Source of the DNA: Paramuribaculum sp.
GTDB lineage: Bacteria > Bacteroidota > Bacteroidia > Bacteroidales > Muribaculaceae
Direction: 5' to 3'
Assembly (NCBI GenBank): GCA_022511125.1
Contig: JAFLSD010000011.1
Location: 29,132 to 93,131 of the forward strand
Length of the DNA stretch: 64,000 bases
Position numbers and translations under genes: made by a program. This document shows positions 1-8,104 of the stretch, in pieces. Every line of letters starts with the position of its first letter. Positions within the stretch are counted from its first letter, which is position 1. Under the pieces are notes generated by a model that searched no databases, was not told the DNA's origin, and was given only the letters and a program-made list of their open reading frames with translations.

Positions 1-1
1 G

Positions 2-697
2 TTAAGAATCTTACTTTGTGAGGACGATGAAAACCTCGGTATGCTTCTTCGCGAATATCTTCAGGCCAAAGGCTTCAACGCCGACCTTTTCGCCGACGGA
101 GAAAGCGGATATAAAGCATTCCTTAAAGGAAAATACGATCTATGCGTGCTTGACGTAATGATGCCAAAAAAAGATGGATTTGCTCTCGCCCAGGAAATCA
201 GAACCGTCAACAGCGAAGTGCCCATCATATTCCTCACAGCTAAATCGCTTAAGGAAGATATTCTCGAAGGCTTCAAGATCGGAGCTGACGACTATATCAC
301 CAAACCATTTTCGATGGAAGAACTGGTGTTCCGTATCGAAGCGATACTTCGTCGTGTGAAAGGAAAGAAAGGCAAAGAGATAACAATGTATAAAATTGGC
401 AAATTCACATTTGACACCCAGAAACAAGTGCTTATGATTGGTGATAAGATGACCAAACTTACCACTAAGGAATCGGAATTGCTTGGACTACTTTGCTCAC
501 ACGTAAACGAAATTCTCGAAAGAAACTTTGCGTTGAAGACCATCTGGATTGACGACAACTATTTCAACGCCAGGAGCATGGATGTTTATATCACCAAACT
601 CCGCAAACACCTTAAGGATGATCCATCGATAGAAATCATCAACATCCACGGAAAAGGATATAAACTTATCGCTCCTGAAGCAGAACCAAAGAACTAA
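2..697 (+). CDS. rprY: OmpR-family response regulator (RprY-like), 5' end outside window
   Basis: This is a two-component response regulator that would receive phosphate from a sensor kinase and bind DNA. The reading frame is open from the first bases (LRILLCEDDEN, the usual acidic start of a receiver domain), so the real start codon lies just upstream of the window and the gene is 5'-partial. The receiver domain holds the phospho-acceptor Asp in VLDVMMPKKDG, the Thr in FLTAK and the Lys in ITKPF. The C-terminal half is an OmpR/PhoB winged helix (LTTKESELLGLL, then MDVYITKLRKHL and the closing IHGKGYKL). A partner kinase is expected upstream but cannot be seen. The RprY name is by resemblance to the Bacteroides regulator; the family is sure, the symbol less so. 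Confidence 0.85.
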   Translation, partial: LRILLCEDDENLGMLLREYLQAKGFNADLFADGESGYKAFLKGKYDLCVLDVMMPKKDGFALAQEIRTVNSEVPIIFLTAKSLKEDILEGFKIGADDYITKPFSMEELVFRIEAILRRVKGKKGKEITMYKIGKFTFDTQKQVLMIGDKMTKLTTKESELLGLLCSHVNEILERNFALKTIWIDDNYFNARSMDVYITKLRKHLKDDPSIEIINIHGKGYKLIAPEAEPKN

Positions 698-724
698 TCT
701 ATATTTGAACTAGTACCGTACTTT

Positions 725-762
725 AAGAGGCTGCCTAAAACTTGTTAGACAGCCTCTTTTTA
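725..762 (+). terminator. Rho-independent terminator after the response regulator
   Basis: The arms AAGAGGCTG (725-733) and CAGCCTCTT (750-758) pair perfectly around a 16-nt loop and run into a T tract. It lies 27 bp after the stop codon of the response regulator, so it most likely ends that transcript. Confidence 0.85.
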
Positions 763-1017
763 TATAGGAATGATAACGCCACCTATAAGGCGTGGAAGGA
801 GAAACGGGAAGCGGATGAACAGGATGAATGGAACAGAATGCGGCTATTGGCCACAATCACCGTCTCGCCTCACTGTAAAAACCAGATTCAACCGGAGAAA
901 CTTCTGCCGCTGCCCTGGGATAAAAAGAAAACTCCCGCCGGAAGGACGGAAGTGATAACGTTAAGCAGAGAGGAAAGAAGAGAAAGGATTAAAAGATTGA
1001 AACATGAGATGGATTAA
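763..1017 (+). pseudogene. Phage tail-chaperone-like gene fragment (prophage remnant)
   Basis: An 84-codon open frame begins inside the T tract of the upstream terminator without a credible start codon, so the N-terminal part has been lost. The remaining protein has a charged helix (KAWKEKREADEQDEWNRMR), a segment LLATITVSPH, then LLPLPWDKKK and a basic tail REERRERIKRLK. This order resembles the C-terminal half of small proteins encoded just before the tape measure gene in Bacteroidales siphophages, a tail-chaperone position. The downstream tape-measure fragment on the same strand supports that reading. The family assignment is inference from pattern and context. Confidence 0.45.
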
Positions 1018-1058
1018 GGGATTCGACCCGTTCGTCCGTAACTGTGTAGAAACTTCAT

Positions 1059-1202
1059 GGAATAAATCCCAATGATGCAGAATACAACAAAAAAGTTATA
1101 GATAACGCACCAAAAAGGATTGAGATTCCATAAACCAACCTCTATCTCTATGATCGTTTTAAAGAAATTGATTATAAAGTCTATCATAGTTCTCCTGTTT
1201 GA
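1059..1202 (+). pseudogene. Degraded coding fragment between the phage fragments
   Basis: One frame reads like protein (GINPNDAEYNKKVIDNAPKR, then NLYLYDRFKEIDYKVYHSS) but is broken by an in-frame TAA in the middle and has no start codon. I do not recognise the family. Its position between two phage-tail fragments suggests debris of the same element. The call rests only on protein-like composition. Confidence 0.25.
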
Positions 1203-1259
1203 TAATCGAAATTATAAAATTTTATAATAAAAACCAATTATTTGCCCAAAAGGTTGAAT

Positions 1260-1671
1260 ATGGCTAACAAAAATACCAACATAAAGCTCAATTTAATCGC
1301 TGAAATCAAAAACGGTAAGGAGGTCGGTGACCTTTCTCTCAGATACGAGGATTTGAGCAAAGCGGCCGAAATCGCGGCGAAATCCCTAAAAAAATAAATA
1401 AACTTGGAAATTCCGCTTCGTGGTCTAATGTAATCTATTCAACCGCCACTGCCCTTCAGACACTCCATGCTCAGTTGGGGAACTGAGCGAGGCCTATGCC
1501 AAGCAGGTTGAAGCTGAGACACAGCTGGAGATGGCAATGCGTAACTCTATGGGTACCACCGACGGGCAGATCCAAAGCATCAAGGATCTCTGTTCGGCAC
1601 AGCAGGAGCTCGGAGTGATAGGCGACAAAGTTCAGTTGGCCTTATTTCAAGCAGCAAAATGGGTAAATTAA
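1260..1671 (+). pseudogene. Phage tail tape measure protein, N-terminal fragment with frameshifts
   Basis: The gene opens with ATG at 1260 and reads MANKNTNIKLNLIAEIKNGK, ending in ELSKAA-like helix and a TAA after 45 codons at a poly-A run. A shifted frame continues with NKLGNSASWSNVIYSTATAL to a second stop. A third frame (from about 1487) reads LSEAYAKQVEAETQLEMAMR, then MGTTDGQIQSIKDLCSAQQE and LGVIGDKVQLA, before it ends at 1671. The stretch with a parallel helix, MRN(S/T)MG(T/A)TDG, IQSIKDL and GVIGD is typical of the N-terminal region of siphophage tape measure proteins. Normal members are many hundred residues long, so most of the gene is deleted. It is a dead prophage remnant next to a tRNA gene. 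Confidence 0.7.
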
Positions 1672-1751
1672 CAATTCCCCTTTCCCTTTTCCTATCCTAC
1701 TCCCTCCCTTCCAACTAAATCATTTACAATCAGTATGTTATCCTTATATTG

Positions 1752-1823
1752 TATCCCCGTGGGGAGTCGAACCCCAATCGTCGGAACCGGAATCCGATAT
1801 TCTATCCATTGAACTACGGAGAC
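1752..1823 (-). tRNA. tRNA-Arg (CCG anticodon)
   Basis: Read on the minus strand, the 72 nt fold as a cloverleaf: acceptor GTCTCCG (1823-1817) pairs with CGGGGAT (1759-1753, with G-U pairs), the anticodon stem TCGGA/TCCGA encloses the loop TTCCGGT, giving anticodon CCG, and the T arm is GGGG-TTCGACT-CCCC. The discriminator is A at 1752 and CCA is not encoded. The 3' end faces the prophage remnant, as expected if the element integrated at the tRNA 3' end. Confidence 0.9.
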
Positions 1824-1874
1824 AAACTTCAGTATAAACTGATTTTTTCGAAGACAAAATTAATGAAGATTTTG

Positions 1875-1883
1875 TAGATTTGC
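1875..1883 (+). promoter_or_regulatory. Bacteroidota -7 box for ung
   Basis: TAGATTTGC fits the TAnnTTTGC -7 consensus and ends 19 bp before the ung start, giving a predicted leader of about 16 nt. No clean -33 TTG is present at the ideal distance. Confidence 0.55.
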
Positions 1884-1902
1884 AAAACAATCTATTACAA
1901 CC

Positions 1903-2565
1903 ATGGATGTCAGAATTGAACAAGGATGGAAAAAGGCGTTAGCCGAAGAATGGGATAAAAATTACTTTCTTCAGCTGACACATTTCGTAAAAAAAGAATA
2001 TGCTCACAAACAAATATTTCCTCCCGGCAATAAAATCTTCGCTGCTTTCGATTCATGCCCTTACGACAGGGTCAGAGTAGTGATTATAGGTCAGGATCCC
2101 TACCATGATATCGGGCAGGCAAACGGTCTGTGTTTTTCCGTGAATCCGGGTGTTGCACTACCCCGTTCTTTAGTTAATATCTTCAAAGAGATTCAAGATG
2201 ATATCGGTGCCCCTATGCCGCCTAACGGCGATCTAAGCAGATGGGCCGAACAGGGAGTGCTATTACTTAATGCAACCCTTACTGTAGAAGCTCACAAAGC
2301 AGGTTCACATCAAGGAAAAGGTTGGGAAGAGTTTACTGATGCCGTGATTCGGAAATTAGCTGATGAGAAAGAAGGTCTTGTCTTTGTTTTGTGGGGTGCA
2401 TACGCAGGTAGAAAGGGCGAATATATAGATTCGAAGAAACATCTGGTGCTTAAATCAGCTCATCCTTCACCATTAAGTGCATCCAGGGGATTCTTTGGGA
2501 ATCATCATTTCAGTCTTATAAATGATTACCTGATTCGGAAAGGAGAACAGCCCATTGTATGGTAA
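1903..2565 (+). CDS. ung: Uracil-DNA glycosylase (family 1)
   Basis: This enzyme removes uracil from DNA and starts base-excision repair. The 220-aa protein has the full family-1 length. It carries the water-activating loop GQDPYH with the catalytic Asp, the LPRSLVNIF segment, the LLNATLTV segment and the DNA-intercalation loop HPSPLSASRGFFG. ATG at 1903 gives a compact N-terminus and sits below a -7 box. The stop overlaps the start of the next gene by 7 nt, so it is the first gene of an operon with the T9SS plug protein and a DUF3109 protein. All key residues look intact. Confidence 0.97.
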   Translation: MDVRIEQGWKKALAEEWDKNYFLQLTHFVKKEYAHKQIFPPGNKIFAAFDSCPYDRVRVVIIGQDPYHDIGQANGLCFSVNPGVALPRSLVNIFKEIQDDIGAPMPPNGDLSRWAEQGVLLLNATLTVEAHKAGSHQGKGWEEFTDAVIRKLADEKEGLVFVLWGAYAGRKGEYIDSKKHLVLKSAHPSPLSASRGFFGNHHFSLINDYLIRKGEQPIVW

Positions 2566-3827
2566 ACAAAACCACGATATTATTAATTTGTAAAATTCTG
2601 TTTTTCACTACCATTAAAATAAATGGACAAGAACGTGAAAGCAAACAGATTATTTTAGACGAATATATAAAAACCTTAGAAATACAAAATTCAAATAAGA
2701 ATAGAATTCGTAATATAATCGATTTAAATGCGAATGAAACACTTACTATTTCATTTGACGACTTGTCGGATGAATATCGAGACTTAAGGTACAACATTAT
2801 TCATTGCACGGCTGATTGGAAGCCTTCTGATTTAATCGAAACAGAATATTTAAACGGCTTCAATGAGGCTAAAATCAATGATTATGAATATTCTCGAGCC
2901 ACTCTCTCCCATTATATTCATTATACATTAACAATTCCTGGAGAATTGAAACCGCTTCTTCCCGGGAATTATATTCTGACAGTTGAAGAAGATCGTTATC
3001 CGTTCAAACAACTTCTAAAAGTCAAGTTTTCAATATGTGAAAATTCAGTTTCAATTTCAGGAGATATAGATGGAAGGACAGATATAGATTATATGCAAGA
3101 ACATCAGCAGTTGAGCATAGTGATAGATGCCAAGAATTCTGACATAGACAATCTATATACTGACGTGATCCTTACTATCAAACAAAACGATAGACCTGAG
3201 ACACTGAAGATTTTAAAAACGCCTTCAAGAGTTATGGGAAGAAAGGCATATTATGAACATTTTCCCGAATTGATATACGAAGCCGGAAATGAATACAGAC
3301 GACTGGAGATAATTCAGACAAATTATCCGGGCATGGGGGTTGATAATATCAGAATGACTGACGGAGGATATCTGGCCACTTTAATTACTGATTATCCAAA
3401 AGCCAATGCACCCTATGTTTATGATAGCACTCAACACGGAGAGTATATCATCAGAGAATATAATTCCGACCGAAGTGACACGGAATCTGAGTATATTGAT
3501 GTTCTTTTTTCGTTGGATATGCCATTTATGAAAGATAAAGAAATCTATATTGAAGGAGATCTCACGGGAAGGCGATTTGATGATAATTCAAAAATGGAAT
3601 ATGATGATCTTACGGGTAAATATCATAAAATTCTTCGCTTGAAACAAGGTGCTTACAATTACCAGTATATTGCATTAACAAAAGATAAAGATTCAAATAT
3701 ACCATTGAATGATATTGACGGTAACAAATTCCAAACGACAAATGAATATACTGTCAAGGTTTATTATAGAAAAAGAGGCGAAAGATATGATCGTCTTGGA
3801 GGTGTTGCCAAGATAAAATTCAAATAA
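2559..3827 (+). CDS. Type IX secretion system plug protein (DUF5103 family)
   Basis: The 422-aa protein matches the DUF5103 (T9SS plug) family. It has an N-terminal hydrophobic signal (ILLICKILFFTTIKING), an Ig-like domain with IIHCTADWKPSDL and EYLNGFNEA, the stretch LLPGNYILTVEED, and a C-terminal beta-rich region ending KVYYRKRGERYDRL. In Bacteroidota the plug protein is thought to close the SprA translocon pore when no substrate is bound; that role is family knowledge. Start ATG at 2559 overlaps ung by 7 nt, implying coupled translation. Base composition is more AT-rich than in the pyrB region, but nothing looks broken. Confidence 0.85.
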   Translation: MVNKTTILLICKILFFTTIKINGQERESKQIILDEYIKTLEIQNSNKNRIRNIIDLNANETLTISFDDLSDEYRDLRYNIIHCTADWKPSDLIETEYLNGFNEAKINDYEYSRATLSHYIHYTLTIPGELKPLLPGNYILTVEEDRYPFKQLLKVKFSICENSVSISGDIDGRTDIDYMQEHQQLSIVIDAKNSDIDNLYTDVILTIKQNDRPETLKILKTPSRVMGRKAYYEHFPELIYEAGNEYRRLEIIQTNYPGMGVDNIRMTDGGYLATLITDYPKANAPYVYDSTQHGEYIIREYNSDRSDTESEYIDVLFSLDMPFMKDKEIYIEGDLTGRRFDDNSKMEYDDLTGKYHKILRLKQGAYNYQYIALTKDKDSNIPLNDIDGNKFQTTNEYTVKVYYRKRGERYDRLGGVAKIKFK

Positions 3828-3831
3828 AATC

Positions 3832-4428
3832 ATGAAAGAAATAATTATGATTGAAATAAATAATACACTTGTCTCTCTTGATTTAGCTGAACAATTTTTT
3901 TGTTGCGATCTTGATAAATGTCTTGGTCAATGCTGTATCGAGGGTGACGCCGGAGCTCCTATCACTCAAGAGGAGTATGACAAACTGATAGAGATACTGC
4001 CAGAGATTGAAATGGATTTATTACCGGCATCAAAAAAAGAAATTAAAGAAAATTCAGTTGGCTATATTGATGAAGAGGGAGATCTTGTCACATCAATAGT
4101 AGACGGTAAAAATTGTGTTTTTACTTGTTATGCACCGGGGGGTAAATGTCTTTGTGCCATAGAAAAGGCTTTCAAAAAAGGTCGAACCGGATCTTTCCGA
4201 AAACCTATATCTTGTTATTTATATCCTCTCAGACTAACTGAATATCCTTCATTCACCGCAGTGAACTACCATCGCTGGAAAATTTGTAAAAGTGCGGAGA
4301 TAAACGGTAGAAATAAAGGTATTCGTCTTTATCAGTTTATGAAGGAGCCTTTGATTGATCGATTCGGAAAAGAATGGTATGAGGAACTTGTTTTGGCTTG
4401 TGAAACTTATCTGGCGGAAAAGTTTTGA
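3832..4428 (+). CDS. DUF3109 family cysteine-rich protein
   Basis: A soluble 198-aa protein of the DUF3109 family, whose biochemical role is unknown to me. The sequence shows a cysteine-rich pattern typical of metal binding: CCDLDKCLGQCCIEGD near the N-terminus, NCVFTCYAPGGKCLCAIE in the middle, SCYLYPLR and KICKSAE later. Eight or more cysteines suggest a zinc or iron-sulphur site, as in the related YkgJ-type proteins. An in-frame ATG six codons downstream (3847, MIEINNTLVSLDL) is a more family-like start than 3832. The gene is 4 bp after the T9SS plug protein and converges with the ABC ATPase gene. Confidence 0.8.
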   Translation: MKEIIMIEINNTLVSLDLAEQFFCCDLDKCLGQCCIEGDAGAPITQEEYDKLIEILPEIEMDLLPASKKEIKENSVGYIDEEGDLVTSIVDGKNCVFTCYAPGGKCLCAIEKAFKKGRTGSFRKPISCYLYPLRLTEYPSFTAVNYHRWKICKSAEINGRNKGIRLYQFMKEPLIDRFGKEWYEELVLACETYLAEKF

Positions 4429-4432
4429 ATTT

Positions 4433-5860
4433 TCAGTTCAAATGGAGTAATTTATCGAAGTTATCGGGCACTTCTTCCGGACAATGAGTTACGAAAACCA
4501 CTGTAGAGTCGTCTTTATCGATCAGTGCTTTTATTATAGTAGTAACCGCCTTCTTTCTCCCTTCATCCAAACCATGCATTGGTTCATCGAGAATGATCAG
4601 ATCGGGATTTTTTATAAATGCCCGGGCTAAAAGAATAAGTCGTTGTTCTCCATCCGAAAGAGTGTTGAATCTTCTATCGGCAAGATGTGTCAGTTTCAAG
4701 AGTTCAACCCAGCGGAAAGCGTTCGACCTCTGTTTTTCAGTTAGACGGATGTAACTACCCACAGTGTCGTTTTGGCCACGAGCGATTACGTCTAAAGCCG
4801 TTTCTGACCCCCCGCCAAAATATAAATGCATTTCTGAAGATATATAACCGATATTTTTTTTAATATCCCATATAGACTCTCCTGTCCCTCTCTTTCGTCC
4901 GAACAACTCCACATCATTGGAATATGCTTGAGGATTGTCAGCATGGATAAGACTTAACAAGGTAGATTTCCCGGAACCGTTAGAGCCGGAAAGTATCCAC
5001 CTGTCCCCTCTTTTAATAATCCAATCTACATTTTTAACCACCGGTTTGCCACCATATTTAACCGAGACGTTCTTCATCTCAACTATAACATCTCCTTTTT
5101 TTCCTACTCGGCGAGTCGATGAAAGAGGAATATTATTCTTATTGATTTCGTAAACAAACAATGTTTTAAAGACATCTTGATTAAAAGATCCTGCTACTTT
5201 TAAATCAATCATTTCCCCCAGACAAAGATTGGTAATAGGCAAAAGATAATCAGCGTTTTTAGGGATATCAGACGTATCACAAACAAGTAAAAGTATTGAC
5301 AGCCCTTCTTTTTTTAACCGTTCAAACATTTCTTCGAGAGCCAACCGCGCATGTTGATCCAAACCGATGAATGGATTATCTATGATCAGAAGATCGGGAT
5401 TAGATTCTGACAATGAATGGGTAATTAATAATTTTCTCGTTTCTCCGCTTGACAAGTAGTTGATTTTCTTATCTTCTATGTCATTTATTCGAAGAATACG
5501 CGATAATTCTTGCCATCGTTCTCTTTTGCATATATTCCCAAAATAATCCCTGACCGACAACACTTCATCATTCATAGAAGATTCATATCTCTGTTGATGA
5601 TATGTCACTTTTTTATCAGTGAGTGTATGTATGTCGCCAAATTCTATCATCCTCACATGGAAATCAGGCTTGCAGGCTTGGATATTATTCATAGCCATAT
5701 TTCTCCCTTTTGCTATGATTTTACCTAAGGTAGATTTTCCCGAACCGTTAGGACCTATAACGACTGTAATACCTGGATGAATTATAATTTTATGAGGATT
5801 TACAAGTTTCCTACCTATATAGGCCAACTCGGAACTATTCAATTCAAGGATTGCATCCAT
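4433..5860 (-). CDS. Tandem ABC ATPase, ModF/PhrA-like
   Basis: A soluble protein of 475 aa with two ABC nucleotide-binding domains and no membrane segments. Domain 1 has Walker A GPNGSGKST, signature LSSGETRKL and Walker B LLIIDNPFIGLD. Domain 2 has Walker A GSNGSGKST, signature LSDGEQRLI and Walker B LIILDEPMHGLD. The tandem layout matches the ModF (photorepair PhrA-like) family. No molybdate genes are nearby, so transport is not implied. The usual catalytic Glu after Walker B is Asn in domain 1 (IIDNP) and Glu in domain 2 (ILDEP), so domain 1 may hydrolyse ATP poorly. It lies 8 bp downstream of the MINPP-like gene and is probably cotranscribed with it. Confidence 0.85.
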   Translation of the reverse strand: MDAILELNSSELAYIGRKLVNPHKIIIHPGITVVIGPNGSGKSTLGKIIAKGRNMAMNNIQACKPDFHVRMIEFGDIHTLTDKKVTYHQQRYESSMNDEVLSVRDYFGNICKRERWQELSRILRINDIEDKKINYLSSGETRKLLITHSLSESNPDLLIIDNPFIGLDQHARLALEEMFERLKKEGLSILLLVCDTSDIPKNADYLLPITNLCLGEMIDLKVAGSFNQDVFKTLFVYEINKNNIPLSSTRRVGKKGDVIVEMKNVSVKYGGKPVVKNVDWIIKRGDRWILSGSNGSGKSTLLSLIHADNPQAYSNDVELFGRKRGTGESIWDIKKNIGYISSEMHLYFGGGSETALDVIARGQNDTVGSYIRLTEKQRSNAFRWVELLKLTHLADRRFNTLSDGEQRLILLARAFIKNPDLIILDEPMHGLDEGRKKAVTTIIKALIDKDDSTVVFVTHCPEEVPDNFDKLLHLN

Positions 5861-5868
5861 TAGCTTTT

Positions 5869-7143
5869 TTATTGACCCATTTCAAACCACAGCCCACTTC
5901 GCAACAACAAATATCCTCTCGCTTCTTCCCAGGGAATATAAAGCCGTTCAGAGCCATCAATTAAAGGAATTGCTCTTTCATTAAGATCAAAACGGGCATA
6001 AACTGTTCCTGAATCTTTAGCACGAAAGAGAATCATCCTGAAATTTGCAGACATAGGCACAACATTGAAATCTTTCCAATTTCTGTTCAGATTATTCATA
6101 TCTGCAGACTGATAAACACATCCTGGGAAACAAATCAAAGACAGAAAAGGAATCAATGTTTCTGCATGACCAAAGCGCAATTGTACGGGTTCGATATCAT
6201 AACCGTTTACAAGCGAATCCGCTTTGTTGATAAAATCCTTCACCAGCGGAAGACTCAATCGAGCCGGTTCATCCGTGAAATATGACGATCCATGTTCAAG
6301 ATATTGCTTGAGATTATAATATGACCATAATGCATTATATTCATTATTCGTCAGAAATCTTGAAGGATTAAGTTTATAACCCATTGCCGGTGACCCTGCT
6401 ATAAGATTATATATAGACATCAACAATTTTTCCTTATCAAAACCTTCATAACTGAAACCCGTGCCAAAAATTTTTGACAAGACAGATTGCGGGAGAATAA
6501 TTTTGCCGTAATCGTTTATTACATTGATTATTTCATGACGATTTTCTATCTCTTTCTGAGCTTCACAATCAAAAAAACGTAAAAGTTCATTATTACATCT
6601 ACCTGAGATTGCAACTATTTCGTTTCTGTCGTTTAATGAGGCCAACTCATGTGTAAACTCATACATGCTCATTACTGCTCTCGGCACATAACTGCTTATA
6701 GCCCTGATTCTACCATTATCGAAAAGCGGGCCAAAATCCGATTGCATTCTGATTGCAATTCCTTTCTGTTCGGCTTTACCTATTGTATCAAGCGCGCCCC
6801 ATGTTCCGGTACATATCTCCATCACATCCTCTGTATGTCCCAGAAGCTCTTTTCCTGTTTTTGTCAAGGAACCTTCATCCTCGGCAGCCTCTAATGCTCT
6901 TTCAAGCAACCTAATGTCTTTCATACTTGCCAAAAGTCTCGAGCCATGGCGACCTATGTGATTTATCATAATAGGCATAAGTGAATCGGGAGCCTGGGGA
7001 GTTACCCTCGGTTCAGGATATGGCATGGCGCTACCGGAACATTCAAGATTGGTATATGAAGTCACATAATCCTCTCCCTGTATTACGACAAAAAGAGATG
7101 TGAATAAAGAAAGAACAACAAAAAACAGCCTCATATTAAACAT
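5869..7143 (-). CDS. Secreted histidine acid phosphatase, MINPP/phytase-like
   Basis: An exported phosphatase of 424 aa. The N-terminus (MRLFFVVLSLFTSLFVVIQG) is a signal peptide, so it acts in the periplasm or outside. The catalytic motif RHGSR is at residues 65-69 and supplies the nucleophilic His. A second motif, FGHAETLIPF around residue 330, has HAE instead of the HD of classical acid phosphatases. HAE is the hallmark of the multiple inositol polyphosphate phosphatases, including a gut Bacteroides enzyme, so inositol phosphates are a likely substrate. ATG at 7134 is an alternative start that fits the signal peptide better. A palindromic promoter lies just upstream. Confidence 0.8.
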   Translation of the reverse strand: MFNMRLFFVVLSLFTSLFVVIQGEDYVTSYTNLECSGSAMPYPEPRVTPQAPDSLMPIMINHIGRHGSRLLASMKDIRLLERALEAAEDEGSLTKTGKELLGHTEDVMEICTGTWGALDTIGKAEQKGIAIRMQSDFGPLFDNGRIRAISSYVPRAVMSMYEFTHELASLNDRNEIVAISGRCNNELLRFFDCEAQKEIENRHEIINVINDYGKIILPQSVLSKIFGTGFSYEGFDKEKLLMSIYNLIAGSPAMGYKLNPSRFLTNNEYNALWSYYNLKQYLEHGSSYFTDEPARLSLPLVKDFINKADSLVNGYDIEPVQLRFGHAETLIPFLSLICFPGCVYQSADMNNLNRNWKDFNVVPMSANFRMILFRAKDSGTVYARFDLNERAIPLIDGSERLYIPWEEARGYLLLRSGLWFEMGQ

Positions 7144-7151
7144 TTATTAAT

Positions 7152-7167
7152 TACCTTTGCAAAGGTA
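7152..7167. promoter_or_regulatory. Palindromic overlapping -7 boxes between divergent genes
   Basis: The 16-bp perfect palindrome TACCTTTGCAAAGGTA contains a consensus TACCTTTG -7 box on each strand. The plus box serves the TPR gene at 7194 and the minus box the phosphatase at 7143. The boxes face each other, so only one polymerase could occupy the site at a time. Neither strand has a clear -33 TTG. Confidence 0.55.
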
Positions 7168-7193
7168 CAAAACTACCGACAAATACTCACGCT

Positions 7194-7478
7194 ATGAAAC
7201 CGACAGAGTGTATAATTAATAAAATAAAATCACTTGCCGCTGACGGTCAAATAATGGCTGCGGAAAATTTGGTCGATGACGCTTTATTGAAGCATCCTGA
7301 CGACAGTGAGCTTCTATTTCAAAAAGGGAAACTCCTATGGAAAGAAGGTAGAAGAGCCGAAGCGATGAGTTGGTATATCAAATCTGCCGAAATTAATCCT
7401 GTCGGACCGGCAGCAAGAGCAATCGAGATGTCACGCGATATAGAAAGCTATTTCAACCCAGACCTTCTTAATCCATAG
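7194..7478 (+). CDS. Small tetratricopeptide-repeat protein
   Basis: A cytoplasmic protein of 94 aa without signal peptide. It carries about two TPR-like helical hairpins: AENLVDDALLKHPDDSELLFQ and GKLLWKEGRRAEAMSWYIKS with the typical ending AEINP. TPR units bind other proteins, but a partner cannot be guessed. The gene stands alone, convergent with adk (2-bp gap), under its own -7 box. Similar small TPR proteins occur next to adk in related genomes as far as I recall. The function is unknown. Confidence 0.7.
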   Translation: MKPTECIINKIKSLAADGQIMAAENLVDDALLKHPDDSELLFQKGKLLWKEGRRAEAMSWYIKSAEINPVGPAARAIEMSRDIESYFNPDLLNP

Positions 7479-7480
7479 AA

Positions 7481-8071
7481 TCAATCCTGATTCTCTTTGA
7501 GTATTGTGTCTATAACCTCGGCGATATCGGCAAATATTGAATCAATGTGACCATGTCCCTTGATTTTGTGATAACGCTTACCGCCATGATAGAACTCTTT
7601 CAGAGGCTGAGTTTGGTTATGATAGACTTTCAACCTGTTAGTAATAGTCTCTATATTGTCGTCCGCACGCCCAGTTTCCTGTCCCCTTTTTAGCATACGA
7701 TCGATCAGTTCGTCATCATCTAATTCTAATCCGACAACCACATTAACTTTCGCTCCTCTGCGCTCTAAAAGTTCGTCCAAAGCGATTGCTTGAGGTATGG
7801 TACGCGGAAAACCGTCAAAAATCACACCGGATTCTGTTTTCGAATTGTTGTCCAATTCATGTTCGAGAATATCTATCATCAAATTGTCGGGAATAAGTTG
7901 TCCCTTCGATATATATTCATTAGCTATTTTACCGAGCTCGGTCTCATTTTTTATATGCTGACGCAATACATCCCCGGTGGATATGTGATGCAAACCATAC
8001 TTTTCTATCAGTTTCGCACTCTGAGTCCCTTTACCACTGCCGGGAGCACCAAAAACAACTATATTAAACAT
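7481..8071 (-). CDS. adk: Adenylate kinase
   Basis: Adenylate kinase converts AMP plus ATP to two ADP. The 196-aa protein starts with the P-loop GAPGSGKGTQ, followed by STGDVLR in the AMP-binding domain, IFDGFPRT and the arginine motif RADDNIETI. The LID region between RMLKRGQETGR and ADDN is very short, so this is the short form without the zinc-binding LID. It lies 33 bp downstream of hpt on the same strand, giving a purine-nucleotide pair, and converges with the TPR gene. Confidence 0.96.
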   Translation of the reverse strand: MFNIVVFGAPGSGKGTQSAKLIEKYGLHHISTGDVLRQHIKNETELGKIANEYISKGQLIPDNLMIDILEHELDNNSKTESGVIFDGFPRTIPQAIALDELLERRGAKVNVVVGLELDDDELIDRMLKRGQETGRADDNIETITNRLKVYHNQTQPLKEFYHGGKRYHKIKGHGHIDSIFADIAEVIDTILKENQD

Positions 8072-8104
8072 AAATCTTATCTTTTTAAAAGGTTGTTAAT
8101 TAAT

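Noticed and set aside
700-1760. Attachment-site duplicate of the tRNA-Arg 3' end
   Set aside because: I looked for a copy of the tRNA 3' sequence around the prophage remnant and saw none.
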